A DNA stretch of 64,000 bases from Desulfitobacterium sp050251735 (GCA_050251735.1 JBFWMF010000018.1:1-64000); one strand, 5' to 3'. Shown: positions 31,553 to 40,805, counted from the stretch's first letter. The notes: a model not told the origin generated them from the sequence alone. Made by a program: numbers and translations.

Positions 31553-32671
31553 ATGGCGGTTCGAATAGAAATACTCAAAGAAGATAGCAAAACCCGAGCT
31601 CGACTCGGCAAACTCCATACTCCTCACGGGATAATTGAAACCCCTGTGTTCATGCCCGTTGGCACCCAAGCAACAGTAAAAACTATGACCCCTGAGGAAT
31701 TAAAGGAGCTGGGAGCTGGCATAATATTAAGTAATACCTATCACCTTTTCTTGCGTCCGGGTCATGAGTTGATTCGGGACGCTGGAGGACTGCATAAATT
31801 TATGCATTGGGATGGAGCGATTCTTACTGATAGCGGTGGCTTTCAAGTATTCAGTTTGGGTGATTTGCGAAAGATCACCGAAGAGGGAGTGGAATTTCGA
31901 TCTCATCTGGATGGCTCCAAGAAGTTTTTAAGTCCTGAAATTGCTACCCAAGTGCAGATGGCCTTAGGATCAGATATTGTAATGGCCTTTGACGAATGTA
32001 CTCCTTATCCCGCGACCCGTGAGTATGCCAAAGCATCTTTAGAGCGAACGACCCGCTGGCTGAAGCGCTGTAAAGAGACCCTGACCACGACTGATCAACA
32101 AGCTCTGTTTGGCATTGTCCAAGGGAGTATGTATGAGGATTTGCGCAAGCAAAGCGCGGCGGAAATCACCGAGTTAGATTTGCCCGGCTACGCCATAGGG
32201 GGCCTAAGCGTCGGGGAACCAAAAGAGCTTATGTACGAAGTGCTGGATTATACCGTGCCCTTACTCCCCAAGGATCGACCTCGCTACCTTATGGGGGTCG
32301 GCTCTCCGGACGCCTTGATTGAAGGGGTGATGAGAGGAATCGACATGTTTGACTGTGTTCTACCCACACGTATCGCCCGTAACGGCACTGCCCTCACTCG
32401 CTATGGAAAGGTAGTGGTGAGAAATGCTGAATCAGCTCATGATTTTTCACCACTTGATCCAACCTGTGATTGTTATACCTGTAAGAATTATTCTCGAGCT
32501 TATCTAAGGCATCTTATCAAAGCCGACGAAATTCTAGGTTTGCGTCTGATGACCATTCACAACCTGCGTTTCTTGACCAATCTCATGGCAGAGATTCGGG
32601 AAGCGATTAAGGAAGATCGTCTCCCCGAGTATCGCCAGAAATTTTTCTCGGATTACGGATATTTTAAATAA
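31553..32671 (+). CDS. tgt: tRNA-guanine transglycosylase (queuine/preQ1)
   Basis: A 372-residue TIM-barrel enzyme that swaps guanine-34 for preQ1 in GUN anticodons. Seen: MPVGTQATVKTMTPEEL; ILTDSGGFQVFSLG, with the proton-acceptor Asp near 89; the nucleophile region MFDCVLPTRIARNGTALT; and the zinc site CDCYTCKNYSRAYLRHL (three Cys plus a downstream His). The length is typical of bacterial Tgt. It is co-transcribed with queA. Confidence 0.97.
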   Translation: MAVRIEILKEDSKTRARLGKLHTPHGIIETPVFMPVGTQATVKTMTPEELKELGAGIILSNTYHLFLRPGHELIRDAGGLHKFMHWDGAILTDSGGFQVFSLGDLRKITEEGVEFRSHLDGSKKFLSPEIATQVQMALGSDIVMAFDECTPYPATREYAKASLERTTRWLKRCKETLTTTDQQALFGIVQGSMYEDLRKQSAAEITELDLPGYAIGGLSVGEPKELMYEVLDYTVPLLPKDRPRYLMGVGSPDALIEGVMRGIDMFDCVLPTRIARNGTALTRYGKVVVRNAESAHDFSPLDPTCDCYTCKNYSRAYLRHLIKADEILGLRLMTIHNLRFLTNLMAEIREAIKEDRLPEYRQKFFSDYGYFK

Positions 32672-32758
32672 TCCAAAGCAATGAGCAGGATTTCTTCGTT
32701 GCCATAGGGAATTATTACTAAAGTAAATTAGACAATACTGAAGGGGGATAACCAATCT

Positions 32759-33133
32759 ATGACTCAAAGTACAATGACTCTTATTCTTTACATGGGTGTT
32801 TTCTTTGCAATTATGTATTTCTTTATGATTAGACCTCAGCAAAAGCAACAAAAGCAAAGACAAGCAATGCTCACTAGCTTAAAAGTGAATGATAAGATTA
32901 TTACTGCTGGTGGAATTTATGGCAAAATTAAAAAAGTTAAAGAAGACTCCGTAATAGTTGTTATTGCTGATAAAGTAGAGATTGAATTAACTAAAAACGG
33001 TATCGCCTCAGTACTCAATCGTGAAATTGTTGTTGAAAAGGGTAAGTTGTTTGGCAGAAAGGCTAAGACCGAGGAAAAAGACGAAGTAGATAATAAAGAA
33101 GCAAGCGAAGAACAAGAGAATACCGCTGAATAA
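32759..33133 (+). CDS. yajC: Preprotein translocase subunit YajC
   Basis: A 124-residue single-pass membrane protein. The N-terminal helix (about 6-22) is followed by FFMIRPQQKQQKQRQAML, the family signature, and a small beta domain (VNDKIITAGGIYGKI). The C-terminal 30 residues are a highly charged tail. YajC joins SecDF in the translocon, and a fused secDF lies 1 kb downstream, separated by an EcsC-like gene. A terminator follows at 33187. Confidence 0.93.
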   Translation: MTQSTMTLILYMGVFFAIMYFFMIRPQQKQQKQRQAMLTSLKVNDKIITAGGIYGKIKKVKEDSVIVVIADKVEIELTKNGIASVLNREIVVEKGKLFGRKAKTEEKDEVDNKEASEEQENTAE

Positions 33134-33186
33134 GCAGTAATCTTAGAATGTCGCGAGCAATCTCGGATACAATAGTTAGGATGACG

Positions 33187-33220
33187 TAAGCAAGTGGAAA
33201 AAATCTACTTGCTTATTTCA
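33187..33220 (+). terminator. Terminator after yajC
   Basis: TAAGCAAGT (33187-33195) pairs with ACTTGCTTA (33207-33215) and is followed by TTTCATT. Confidence 0.65.
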
Positions 33221-33276
33221 TTGGGAGTAGCCAACACTACTATGGAGATAATGATCAATTGACAAGGGGGCATAGT

Positions 33277-34020
33277 GTGACTTACGAAGAGCATATTCGC
33301 AAAGAATTATTGCGTTGGCGAAAGAAAATGCTTAAAGCCCCTGGTTTGTTGGAAAAGGGATCAAAAGCAATTCAGGGCAAAGTCAATAATCTTTACCCCC
33401 AAAAATTCCTTGATGCTCTGACTGTGACTATCAAAGGATTGGTTAAAGGCGTTCTTTTTGGACTTGAATATATTCCTAAAGGGAAACCTCTAAAAAACAT
33501 GGACCTGAGTGTTAGGGATCAGCGGGCCTTAGAATTGCTTAAGACCTATAAGCGGATAGCTGCAGCTGAAGGTGCCGGGACAGGGGCTGGAGGATTTGTG
33601 CTGGGGATTGCCGATTTCCCGGCCCTGATTGCGATTAAATTAAAATTCCTGTTTGAGCTTGCCCATATCTATGGCTATTCTACCGAAGACTATAAAGAGC
33701 GCTTATATATTCTCTTTGTTTTTCAACTGGCATTTTCTAGCCAACAAAAGCGCCCCCTAGTCTTCCACAAGCTAGTCCATTGGGAGGATACCGTAAAGGA
33801 TTACCCTCAAAGCAAAGCAATGGAAAAATTCGACTGGGAACAATTCCAAGTTGAATATCGGGATGCGATCGATTTAAGAAAGATGTTCCAAATGCTACCG
33901 GGAATCGGTGCTGTGGTTGGGTTAATCGCCAATTATGGATTGCTGGAGGACTTAGGACAGGTGGGCATGAATTGCTACCGCATGAGGATTTTACAAGAGA
34001 AAGGGTTTATTAACCACTAA
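33277..34020 (+). CDS. EcsC family protein
   Basis: A protein of about 247 residues related to Bacillus EcsC, which is encoded with the EcsAB transporter. Here there is no ABC partner. Visible features are a charged N-terminus (TYEEHIRKELLRWRKKM), a glycine-rich hydrophobic stretch near 95-125 (AAAEGAGTGAGGFVLGIADFPALIAIK) that could be membrane-active, and a C-terminal MLPGIGAVVGLIANYGLLEDLG. Its function is not established. GTG 33277 has AAGGGGG 6 nt upstream and is preferred to TTG 33259. It is inserted between yajC and secDF, with its own gap on the left and a promoter for secDF just after its stop. Confidence 0.78.
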   Translation: MTYEEHIRKELLRWRKKMLKAPGLLEKGSKAIQGKVNNLYPQKFLDALTVTIKGLVKGVLFGLEYIPKGKPLKNMDLSVRDQRALELLKTYKRIAAAEGAGTGAGGFVLGIADFPALIAIKLKFLFELAHIYGYSTEDYKERLYILFVFQLAFSSQQKRPLVFHKLVHWEDTVKDYPQSKAMEKFDWEQFQVEYRDAIDLRKMFQMLPGIGAVVGLIANYGLLEDLGQVGMNCYRMRILQEKGFINH

Positions 34021-34050
34021 TTGACACCATTAAGGAACGAGGACTATAAT
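34021..34050 (+). promoter_or_regulatory. Sigma-A promoter of secDF
   Basis: TTGACA (34021-34026), 18-bp spacer, TATAAT (34045-34050). It starts directly after the EcsC stop codon and 50 bp before the secDF start. Very close to consensus. Confidence 0.85.
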
Positions 34051-34099
34051 ATAGTTTGGCATGGGCAAGCCCTAGGACAATTTTAAGGGAGGAAAAATA

Positions 34100-36304
34100 A
34101 TGAAAAGGGGAAGCATCCTGAAGTTAACAGCAGCTATGTTGCTGATTATCATCGCAGTCGTATTCTCAGTCAAACCCCTTACAGATCCGGAAAAAGGGAT
34201 TTCGTTGGGACTTGACTTACGCGGGGGAGTTCACCTCGTCTTGCAAGCTGTAGCAGGTCCGGACGGTGCAGAAATTACTGCTGAAGATATGGACAAAGCC
34301 AAAAGCATTATTGAAAGACGTGTCAATGAAATGGGCCTTTCCGAGCCTGTTGTGCAGGCTGATTTAGCTAAGAAACGTATCATTGTTGACTTGGCCGGAG
34401 TCCAGGATCCAGATAAAGCTGTGGAAACCTTGAAAACCACCGCTAAGCTAACTTTCAAAGACCCTCAGGGTAATGTTGTGATTGAAGGAGCCGATCTGAA
34501 GGATGCCCGCGCCGGGCAGAGTCAATCGGGTTATGTTGTTCACCTTACCTTTACTCCGGAAGGGACCAAAAAGTTTGCCGATGCGACCTCAAGAAGTCTC
34601 GGTCAACAGATTGGAATCTACTTGGATGATCAACTTCTGCAAAATCCCAGAGTCGATAGTGCCATAACGAATGGACAAGCAGAGATTACTGGATATAGCT
34701 CCCTGGAAGAAGCAGCGGAATATGCAGTTTTGCTTCGTTCCGGCGCACTGCCCGTGAGTTTGACGATTGAAGAGAAACGCACCGTGGGAGCTACTCTAGG
34801 GGTAGATTCCCTTAATAAAAGCATTGATGCGGGTATTGCTGCCTTAGGCTTTATTATTTTATTTATGTTGGTTTTATACCGCTTACCAGGGTTGGTTGCT
34901 AATATTTCTCTCGTTGTCTTTACTCTGATTGTGCTCTGGGCATTAAAAGGATTTGGAGCAGTACTTACTTTACCGGGAATCGCGGGGATGATTCTATCGA
35001 TAGGAATGACAGTGGACTTAAACATTATTATTTATGAAAGAATCAAAGAAGAGCTTCAATTAGGAAAATCCTTGCGTGCAGCAGTGGAAGCAGGCTTCAG
35101 TCGTGCTTTCCTGACAGTCTTTGACTCGAACATCACCACCTTATTTGCAGCTGCTACCCTATTTTTCTTAGGAACAAGCTCCATCAAGGGCTTTGCTATT
35201 ACTCTGGCGATTGGTATTTTTGCCAGCTTATTTACGGCAATCACCTTTACCCGCATGATTTTGCGTTGGATTGTGGGCGTGAATCCTCGTATGAGTACTG
35301 TTTGGTTTGGCGTCAAGCCTGAGAACAAGGATTCTGAGACAAAAGTTAAGGTCTCTGCTCCGGCAGCTCACGCAGCAACCTATGACGAAGTCAAGAATTC
35401 CATACCCTTCTACTTTAATGTAGTTAAGCGGCGTAATATATGGTTTGCCATCTCGCTCATCTTGATTTCGGTCAGTATCGGTTCCTTGTTTGTTAGAAAC
35501 CTGAATCTGGGTGTGGATTTCACGGGTGGTACCATGATGGATGTGAAATTCAATCAACAGGTTACTCAAGAGGATATTACTGCGGCTATGGGCTCAGTAG
35601 GTCTGGAAGGAATCGTCCAACTTTCCGATAATGATACCACTGCGCTGATTCGCACATCGGCATTAGAAGAGAACCAGCGTAACGAACTACTTTCAGCGAT
35701 ACAAAAGAATGTGGGCGATTTTAACAAAGAAACCCTAAAGGAAGACCTTGTCGGCCCGGCTATTGGTAAAGAGTTAACCAATAACGCCTTTCTATCTCTG
35801 GCCGTCGCTGCAGTCCTCATGTTGATTTATATCGCTTTTCGTTTCCAATTTGCTTATGCTGTATCAGGAATTTTGGCCTTGCTGCACGACGTCATCATCA
35901 CCGTGGGGGTATTCTCTCTTTTCCAATGGGAAGTGGATTCCACCTTCGTGGCGGCCATCTTGACCATCTTCGGTTATTCCATCAATGATACCGTGGTTAT
36001 TTTTGACCGAATCAGAGAAAATGAATCGCGCCTGAAACGAAACGATAGCTATGAGGATATGGTGGATAAATCCATCTGGCAGATGATGGGACGTTCCATT
36101 AAGACGGCTTTAACCGTCATTATTTCACTCCTCGCTATACTGATTTTCGGCGGAGAGTCGACTCAAGCATTCGCTTTAGCTATGCTCATCGGTTGTTTAG
36201 CAGGTGCCTATTCCTCAATCTTTAATGCCAGCCAAATTTTGGTTGAAATTAAGAAGAGAATGGCATCCAAACGCGGTGGCAATCCATCTCGCGCCAAAGC
36301 CTAA
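34100..36304 (+). CDS. secDF: Fused protein translocase SecDF
   Basis: A 734-residue membrane protein combining SecD (about 1-405) and SecF (about 430-734). SecD part: first helix, ISLGLDLRGGVHLVLQA, the periplasmic P1-like region and the GMTVDLNIIIYERIKEE motif. SecF part: ISLILISVSIG helix, LNLGVDFTGGTMMDV, and FGYSINDTVVIFDRIREN. Twelve helices are expected. It uses the proton or sodium gradient to pull secreted proteins outward. Fusion into one chain is known in Bacillus. ATG 34100 follows GGGAGG. A terminator follows at 36390. Confidence 0.95.
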   Translation: MKRGSILKLTAAMLLIIIAVVFSVKPLTDPEKGISLGLDLRGGVHLVLQAVAGPDGAEITAEDMDKAKSIIERRVNEMGLSEPVVQADLAKKRIIVDLAGVQDPDKAVETLKTTAKLTFKDPQGNVVIEGADLKDARAGQSQSGYVVHLTFTPEGTKKFADATSRSLGQQIGIYLDDQLLQNPRVDSAITNGQAEITGYSSLEEAAEYAVLLRSGALPVSLTIEEKRTVGATLGVDSLNKSIDAGIAALGFIILFMLVLYRLPGLVANISLVVFTLIVLWALKGFGAVLTLPGIAGMILSIGMTVDLNIIIYERIKEELQLGKSLRAAVEAGFSRAFLTVFDSNITTLFAAATLFFLGTSSIKGFAITLAIGIFASLFTAITFTRMILRWIVGVNPRMSTVWFGVKPENKDSETKVKVSAPAAHAATYDEVKNSIPFYFNVVKRRNIWFAISLILISVSIGSLFVRNLNLGVDFTGGTMMDVKFNQQVTQEDITAAMGSVGLEGIVQLSDNDTTALIRTSALEENQRNELLSAIQKNVGDFNKETLKEDLVGPAIGKELTNNAFLSLAVAAVLMLIYIAFRFQFAYAVSGILALLHDVIITVGVFSLFQWEVDSTFVAAILTIFGYSINDTVVIFDRIRENESRLKRNDSYEDMVDKSIWQMMGRSIKTALTVIISLLAILIFGGESTQAFALAMLIGCLAGAYSSIFNASQILVEIKKRMASKRGGNPSRAKA

Positions 36305-36389
36305 GCTATGGATGGAGTCAATGATTATTAAAACTGACGTATTTCATAACCTAATGTAATCTATAACCTAACGAATAATATAACTCTAG

Positions 36390-36419
36390 AAATTCCGGGC
36401 TCGACCCGGAATTTCTTTT
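36390..36419 (+). terminator. Terminator after secDF
   Basis: AAATTCCGGG (36390-36399) pairs with CCCGGAATTT (36405-36414) and is followed by CTTTTA. The remaining 110 bp up to ilvB is AT-rich with a TATAAT at 36491-36496; no T-box or leader peptide was recognised. Confidence 0.8.
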
Positions 36420-36530
36420 AGTAATTTTTATAAGAATATATTTTTCAATATTTATTTAATATTATAGGTGCATTTTTTGCGGTCCTGTACTATAATACAT
36501 TCTAAACAGATATAAAGGAGGAGTGGGCGT

Positions 36531-38222
36531 ATGAGGATGTCAGGAGCTCGAGCAGTGATTGAATGCTTGAAGCAAGAAGATGTGGATATCGTATTTGGAT
36601 ATCCGGGAGGGGCGGTCTTGACGCTATATGATGCGCTTTATGAGACCCAATTTCCTCACATTCTTACTCGACATGAGCAAGGTGCAGTGCATGCTGCCGA
36701 TGGATATGCACGATCCACTGGGAAAGTAGGGGTATGTATTGCTACCTCAGGACCGGGAGCAACGAATTTGATTACGGGTATTGCTACAGCCTATATGGAT
36801 TCGATTCCGATGGTGGCAATCACGGGTCAGGTGGCAGTGTCTTATATTGGCCGCGATTCATTTCAGGAAGCAGATGTCACCGGGATTACCACCCCGATCA
36901 CAAAGCACAACTACTTGGTGAAGGACGTCCATGATTTGGCGAGAGTATTTAAAGAGGCTTTTCATATTGCCCGGACAGGTCGACCTGGACCGGTGCTCAT
37001 TGATATTGCCAAGGATGTTTTTGCTAAAGAAATAGATTTCCACTACCCAGATACGGTTGATTTAAGGGGATACAAACCGCTCTTTGAGGGAGACTCTCGG
37101 GTGATTGCCCAAGTGGCAGAGGAGCTAGCTAAGGCGCAAAGACCGCTGGTTTTTGTGGGCGGAGGGGTAAATCTCGCCGATATTTCGCCGGCCTTAAGTG
37201 AATTTGTGGAGTATACGAATATTCCTGTAATTACGAGTCTGATGGGATTAGGGTGTATTCCGGATCGACATCCCCAGAATTTCGGCATGGTCGGCATGCA
37301 CGGGACGTATGCTGCTAATATGGCTACCACCCATGCTGATTTGCTGATTGGTCTGGGGGTACGCTTTGATGATCGGGTCACAGGTTTGGTCGCTGATTTT
37401 GCCTCCAAAGCCAAGGTGATTCATTTTGATATCGACCCGGCGGAAATCAATAAAAATATTATTGCCAATATACGGGTTGTAGGAGATTTAAAGTGGTCTA
37501 TCCCTGCTATGCTAACGAAGGTTAAAGAGCGCACAGCCGATGCCTGGAAAGCCTTAAACCCTGAGTGGAAAGCACAACTTAATGAGTGGCGGGAAATGAA
37601 TCCACTCACCTATACACCACGTGAAGGGGTCGTATTGCCTCAACAACTGATCGAAAGTGTCAGCCAACATGCCGACAGCGATGCGGTGGTGGTGACTGAT
37701 GTTGGCCAGCATCAGATGTGGGCAAGCCAATTCTATGAGTTTAGACAACCCCGCACCCTGCTCACATCAGGTGGTCTGGGAACCATGGGGTATGGACTAC
37801 CTGCGGCCTTAGGTGCTCAGGTGGGTTGCCCCGGCCGCCAAATCTTGCTGTTTACCGGTGATGGTGGTTTTATGATGAACTGTCAAGAATTATCGGCCTT
37901 AGCGGATTTAGATTTACCGGTCAAGGTGTTTATTCTCAATAATCAGGTTCTGGGCATGGTCGCTCAGTGGCAACGGATGTTCTACAATGGCCATTATTCT
38001 CATTCCACCCTTAAAGGTCATACAGATTTTGTGAAGCTTGCCGAAGCTATGGGTGTGACGGGCCTGCGGGTCACCCATCCCGATGAGGTTGAGGGGGCAA
38101 TTCAAAAGGCCTTGGCGATCAAAGGGCCTGTAGTCGTGGAAGTTCGAATTCCTGAGGACGAAAATGTTTTGCCGATGGTTCCGGCAGGAGGACGTCTTGA
38201 CCAAATGATTATGGGAGGGTAA
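36531..38222 (+). CDS. ilvB: Acetolactate synthase, large (catalytic) subunit
   Basis: A 563-residue ThDP/FAD enzyme that condenses two pyruvates, or pyruvate and 2-oxobutyrate, in branched-chain amino acid synthesis. The N-terminal VDIVFGYPGGAVL and TRHEQGAVHAADGYARSTGK (the ThDP-activating Glu near 48) are present. So are IATSGPGATNLITGIATAYMDS, the middle domain, and the ThDP/Mg motif GDGGFMMNCQELSALADLDLPVKVFILNN. Length and motifs fit anabolic AHAS rather than catabolic AlsS, and the next gene is the ACT regulatory subunit. ATG 36531 follows AAAGGAGG; ATG 36537 is an alternative. Confidence 0.95.
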   Translation: MRMSGARAVIECLKQEDVDIVFGYPGGAVLTLYDALYETQFPHILTRHEQGAVHAADGYARSTGKVGVCIATSGPGATNLITGIATAYMDSIPMVAITGQVAVSYIGRDSFQEADVTGITTPITKHNYLVKDVHDLARVFKEAFHIARTGRPGPVLIDIAKDVFAKEIDFHYPDTVDLRGYKPLFEGDSRVIAQVAEELAKAQRPLVFVGGGVNLADISPALSEFVEYTNIPVITSLMGLGCIPDRHPQNFGMVGMHGTYAANMATTHADLLIGLGVRFDDRVTGLVADFASKAKVIHFDIDPAEINKNIIANIRVVGDLKWSIPAMLTKVKERTADAWKALNPEWKAQLNEWREMNPLTYTPREGVVLPQQLIESVSQHADSDAVVVTDVGQHQMWASQFYEFRQPRTLLTSGGLGTMGYGLPAALGAQVGCPGRQILLFTGDGGFMMNCQELSALADLDLPVKVFILNNQVLGMVAQWQRMFYNGHYSHSTLKGHTDFVKLAEAMGVTGLRVTHPDEVEGAIQKALAIKGPVVVEVRIPEDENVLPMVPAGGRLDQMIMGG

Positions 38223-38228
38223 GAGACT

Positions 38229-38723
38229 ATGAGACACACTTTAGCCGTATTGGTTGAGAATCGCCCTGGGGTATTAACCCATATCTCGGGATTAATCAGC
38301 CGGAGGGCGTTTAATATCGAAAGCATAGCTGCGGGTTATACGGAAGAACCGGATACGACACGCATTACTGTGGTGGTTCAAGCAGATGAGCTCGAGTTGG
38401 AGCAGGTGGTTAACCAGCTCTCCAAGCTCGTCGATGTTATTAAGATTACGAATCTAACAGAAACGGATTCCATTCAGAGAGAATTAGCCATGATCAAAGT
38501 CAAAGCCAGCAGCGAGACCCGCTCGGATGTCGTGGATATCGTGGATATTTTCCGGGCCAAGATTGTGGATGTGAATAGGGAAACCATGGTCATCGAATTA
38601 ACAGGGGAAGAAACCAAGATTGATGCTCTCTGTGAAGTTCTTAAGGATTATGGGATTATTGAGATTGTGCGAACCGGAAAGGTTGCTTTATCTCGTGGAC
38701 CTATCCCAGCAAAAAATGTATAA
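38229..38723 (+). CDS. ilvN: Acetolactate synthase, small (regulatory) subunit
   Basis: A 164-residue subunit with an N-terminal ACT domain (HTLAVLVENRPGVLTHISGLISRRAFNIESI) and a C-terminal ALS_ss domain (ELAMIKVKASSETRSDVVDIVDIFRAKIVDV). It confers valine feedback inhibition and full activity on IlvB. Six bases separate it from ilvB. A strong terminator follows, so the operon is just ilvBN; ilvC and leu genes are not adjacent. Confidence 0.95.
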   Translation: MRHTLAVLVENRPGVLTHISGLISRRAFNIESIAAGYTEEPDTTRITVVVQADELELEQVVNQLSKLVDVIKITNLTETDSIQRELAMIKVKASSETRSDVVDIVDIFRAKIVDVNRETMVIELTGEETKIDALCEVLKDYGIIEIVRTGKVALSRGPIPAKNV

Positions 38724-38727
38724 ATCC

Positions 38728-38773
38728 AAAAGCGGTGCACCCGAAGCTATGGCTCGAGGGTGCGCCGCTTTTG
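38728..38773 (+). terminator. Terminator after ilvN
   Basis: AAAGCGGTGCACCC pairs with GGGTGCGCCGCTTT around a loop and is followed by TGC. The gap to 38911 otherwise holds only the next gene's leader. Confidence 0.75.
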
Positions 38774-38910
38774 CTATAGGCTAATATCTATATAGTTGTC
38801 GTGTTGAGCATGTTGCTTTTGCAGGGGGAATTAACCACCACGGAGAATATTAAGGCATATAAGGTTGTCTTAATTTTACGCAAGATATATCCTCTGAGGG
38901 AGCTGAAGAT

Positions 38911-39927
38911 ATGAGTACAAGAATAAGGGTTAGAAAAGGTGTATTTTGTTTAGTCTTAGCCTTTTCTTTTCTGGCGGCACTAATTACTTCAGGATGTTCT
39001 TTGAGTCAAAGTAATCCACTCTACTCTTCGCAAGAATCTGTTGTGAATGAGATTTTAATACCGGAACAAAATAAAACTCCAAACCAAGTTGAGGCCGAAA
39101 ATCAGAACGCTAACCTGGGTAGTAGCGAAGATAGCCTGCGCTCTAGTGGAGATAGTCCAAGCACTAGTGAAGCTAAACCGAGCTCTGAGATAATTACCCC
39201 AGAGATTCCCCGACAGGACCCAGATCCACAAGGAGTTCTGGGAGAACCTACAGCAGCAGTCATTACAGAAGCCATTCCGGTTCTTTATTACCACTCTATA
39301 GCCTACGAGGCGGGTAATGAGTTGCGCATTCCTCCACAAGAATTTGAAGCGCATATGCAGCTGCTTTATGACAATGGCTATGAGAGCGTCAGCTTAGATG
39401 AGCTTTATCATTATTTCTACGAGGATGGTGTGTTACCGGAAAAACCCTTTGTTATCACATTTGATGATGGTTATGAAGATAATTATACTCACGCCTTTCC
39501 GATCGCAGATAAGTTCGGTTATCATGGCACGATCTTTATGGTAACCGACTGGATCGATGGCGCAGGATATCTAAAGCGGGAACAACTACTGGAAATGAGC
39601 CAAGCCGGTTGGCAGATAGGAAGCCATACCAAAACCCATCCCTATTTGAATAGCATTTCTACTGAGCAGATCAAGGAAGAGCTCTCAAGTTCAAAAAAGA
39701 TTCTTGAAGAGCTTCTTGGCACGACGGTCAACTTCTTTGCTTATCCATATGGAATCAATAATCCGACAATTATTGAACAGTCTAAAGAAGCCGGGTATAA
39801 AATGGGGCTAACCATTGAACGGGGATGGGCGGTTGAAGAGGACCCATTCCGCATCCAGAGGATTTATTGCTATGCAAATATGGGCTTGGCTGAATTGAAA
39901 AGAAGAATTGATAATCCTTACTATTAG
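38911..39927 (+). CDS. Polysaccharide deacetylase (CE4) lipoprotein
   Basis: A 338-residue exported protein. A signal segment ends in the lipobox ITSGC near residue 29. A Ser/Glu-rich, low-complexity linker (about 35-110) spans the wall, and the NodB homology domain follows (about 120-325). Metal and catalytic motifs are present: PVLYYHSI, FVITFDDGYEDNY (catalytic Asp and metal Asp), and IGSHTKTHPYLN (H-x3-H metal ligands). It probably removes acetyl groups from peptidoglycan or another surface glycan. ATG 38911 has GAGGGAG upstream. A 19-bp terminator follows, so it is a single-gene unit. Confidence 0.9.
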   Translation: MSTRIRVRKGVFCLVLAFSFLAALITSGCSLSQSNPLYSSQESVVNEILIPEQNKTPNQVEAENQNANLGSSEDSLRSSGDSPSTSEAKPSSEIITPEIPRQDPDPQGVLGEPTAAVITEAIPVLYYHSIAYEAGNELRIPPQEFEAHMQLLYDNGYESVSLDELYHYFYEDGVLPEKPFVITFDDGYEDNYTHAFPIADKFGYHGTIFMVTDWIDGAGYLKREQLLEMSQAGWQIGSHTKTHPYLNSISTEQIKEELSSSKKILEELLGTTVNFFAYPYGINNPTIIEQSKEAGYKMGLTIERGWAVEEDPFRIQRIYCYANMGLAELKRRIDNPYY

Positions 39928-39971
39928 TACAAACTTTTACGGATACAGCAATCCATAAGAGCTAATTAAAG

Positions 39972-40020
39972 CCTATCCCAAAATCGACACCCCAGTGTCG
40001 ATTTTGGGATAGGTTATTTT
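39972..40020 (+). terminator. 19-bp perfect hairpin terminator
   Basis: CCTATCCCAAAATCGACAC is perfectly complementary to bases 39995-40013 around a CCCA loop, followed by TTATTTTTT. The rest of the gap to 40204 contains no gene that I can support. Confidence 0.88.
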
Positions 40021-40203
40021 TTGATGAGACGTTTAATATTGCCTTTTTTCACAGTTGGTTTTTGCTCTTCTATTCATAATGCGTCATGATACAGCTTAGG
40101 AAAAAATAAACGGCCAAAAACTAGTGGACATCTCACACTTTTTTGCTATGGTCATATCTTGTAACATAACCATATATTACCAATCCGGAAGGAGGAAAAT
40201 AAA

Positions 40204-40305
40204 ATGGCATTTGGAGCAGGTGGATGCGGTCCTAACTATCTACAAGGCATCGCTGTCGTTGTAGTCATCATTCTCTTATTGATTGCAATGGGTATTGTAT
40301 TCTAA
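40204..40305 (+). CDS. Tiny membrane protein, YjcZ-like sporulation family (type A1)
   Basis: A 33-residue peptide. A short Gly-rich head (MAFGAGGCGPNYLQG) precedes one hydrophobic helix (IAVVVVIILLLIAMGIVF). This matches the tiny transmembrane YjcZ-like proteins of Bacilli and Clostridia, reported as sporulation-associated. GGAGG lies 7 nt before ATG 40204. It is the first of four small genes in which two tail types alternate: IVF-end, VIFN-end, IVF-end, VIFN-end. It is too short for most automatic gene callers. Confidence 0.8.
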   Translation: MAFGAGGCGPNYLQGIAVVVVIILLLIAMGIVF

Positions 40306-40336
40306 TTTAAATTTTAAAATAAAAGGAGGGTACTTT

Positions 40337-40489
40337 ATGTACGGTTTAGGTTTTGGAGGAACAGCAGGTTATGGAGCAGGTGCAGGTTTTGGACAATGCT
40401 GTGGTCAAGGTGTAGGGTGGGGTGTTGGCGTCGGAATTATCTCTATCGCTGTCTTGATTCTTATCGCCTTAGGAGTCATCTTCAACTAA
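40337..40489 (+). CDS. Tiny membrane protein, YjcZ-like (type B1)
   Basis: A 50-residue peptide with a Gly/Tyr-rich head (MYGLGFGGTAGYGAGAG), a CC pair near residues 25-26, and one membrane helix ending LIALGVIFN. ATG 40337 has AAAAGGAGG upstream; the longer frame from 40283 overlaps the previous gene and is rejected. It shares its tail with the fourth gene of the set. It is likely co-expressed with its neighbours during sporulation. Confidence 0.82.
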   Translation: MYGLGFGGTAGYGAGAGFGQCCGQGVGWGVGVGIISIAVLILIALGVIFN

Positions 40490-40570
40490 ACAAGAACACT
40501 TTAACGGATTACCGAAATAGATAATTAGTATCCCTTAAGTTCAAGGGTGAAATTTAAGGAGGGTAATACT

Positions 40571-40654
40571 ATGCATGGAACTAATTGGGGCGCCGGAATC
40601 GCTATCGTTGTTGTAATCATCTTATTGCTCATCGCCATGGGAATAGTATTCTAA
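40571..40654 (+). CDS. Tiny membrane protein, YjcZ-like (type A2)
   Basis: A 27-residue peptide with a short head MHGTNWGAG followed by the hydrophobic helix IAIVVVIILLLIAMGIVF, whose last 12 residues equal those of the 40204 gene. AAGGAGGG precedes ATG 40571. It is evidently a duplicate of type A with a replaced head. Confidence 0.8.
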   Translation: MHGTNWGAGIAIVVVIILLLIAMGIVF

Positions 40655-40694
40655 GCTGTGCTTGGTAGAAAATAAATAGTCTGGGGGTGGCATC

Positions 40695-40799
40695 ATGTAC
40701 GGTTATGGTGGCTATTGTCGTGTAGGAAGCAGTATTGGTGCAGGGATTATCGCAATTGCAATTTTGATTCTGCTAGCTTTAGGAGTAATCTTCAACTAA
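40695..40799 (+). CDS. Tiny membrane protein, YjcZ-like (type B2)
   Basis: A 34-residue peptide with head MYGYGGYCRVGSS and a helix ending ILLALGVIFN, matching type B1. The ribosome site is GGGGGTGG. It is the last of the four-gene set and is followed by a hairpin terminator with a long T tail (40812-40850). Confidence 0.8.
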   Translation: MYGYGGYCRVGSSIGAGIIAIAILILLALGVIFN

Positions 40800-40805
40800 G
40801 CTTCT

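Noticed and set aside
36420..36530. T-box or leader-peptide attenuator before ilvB
   Set aside because: No T-box sequence, Leu/Ile/Val codon run or terminator/antiterminator pair was found; the only hairpin belongs to the secDF terminator.
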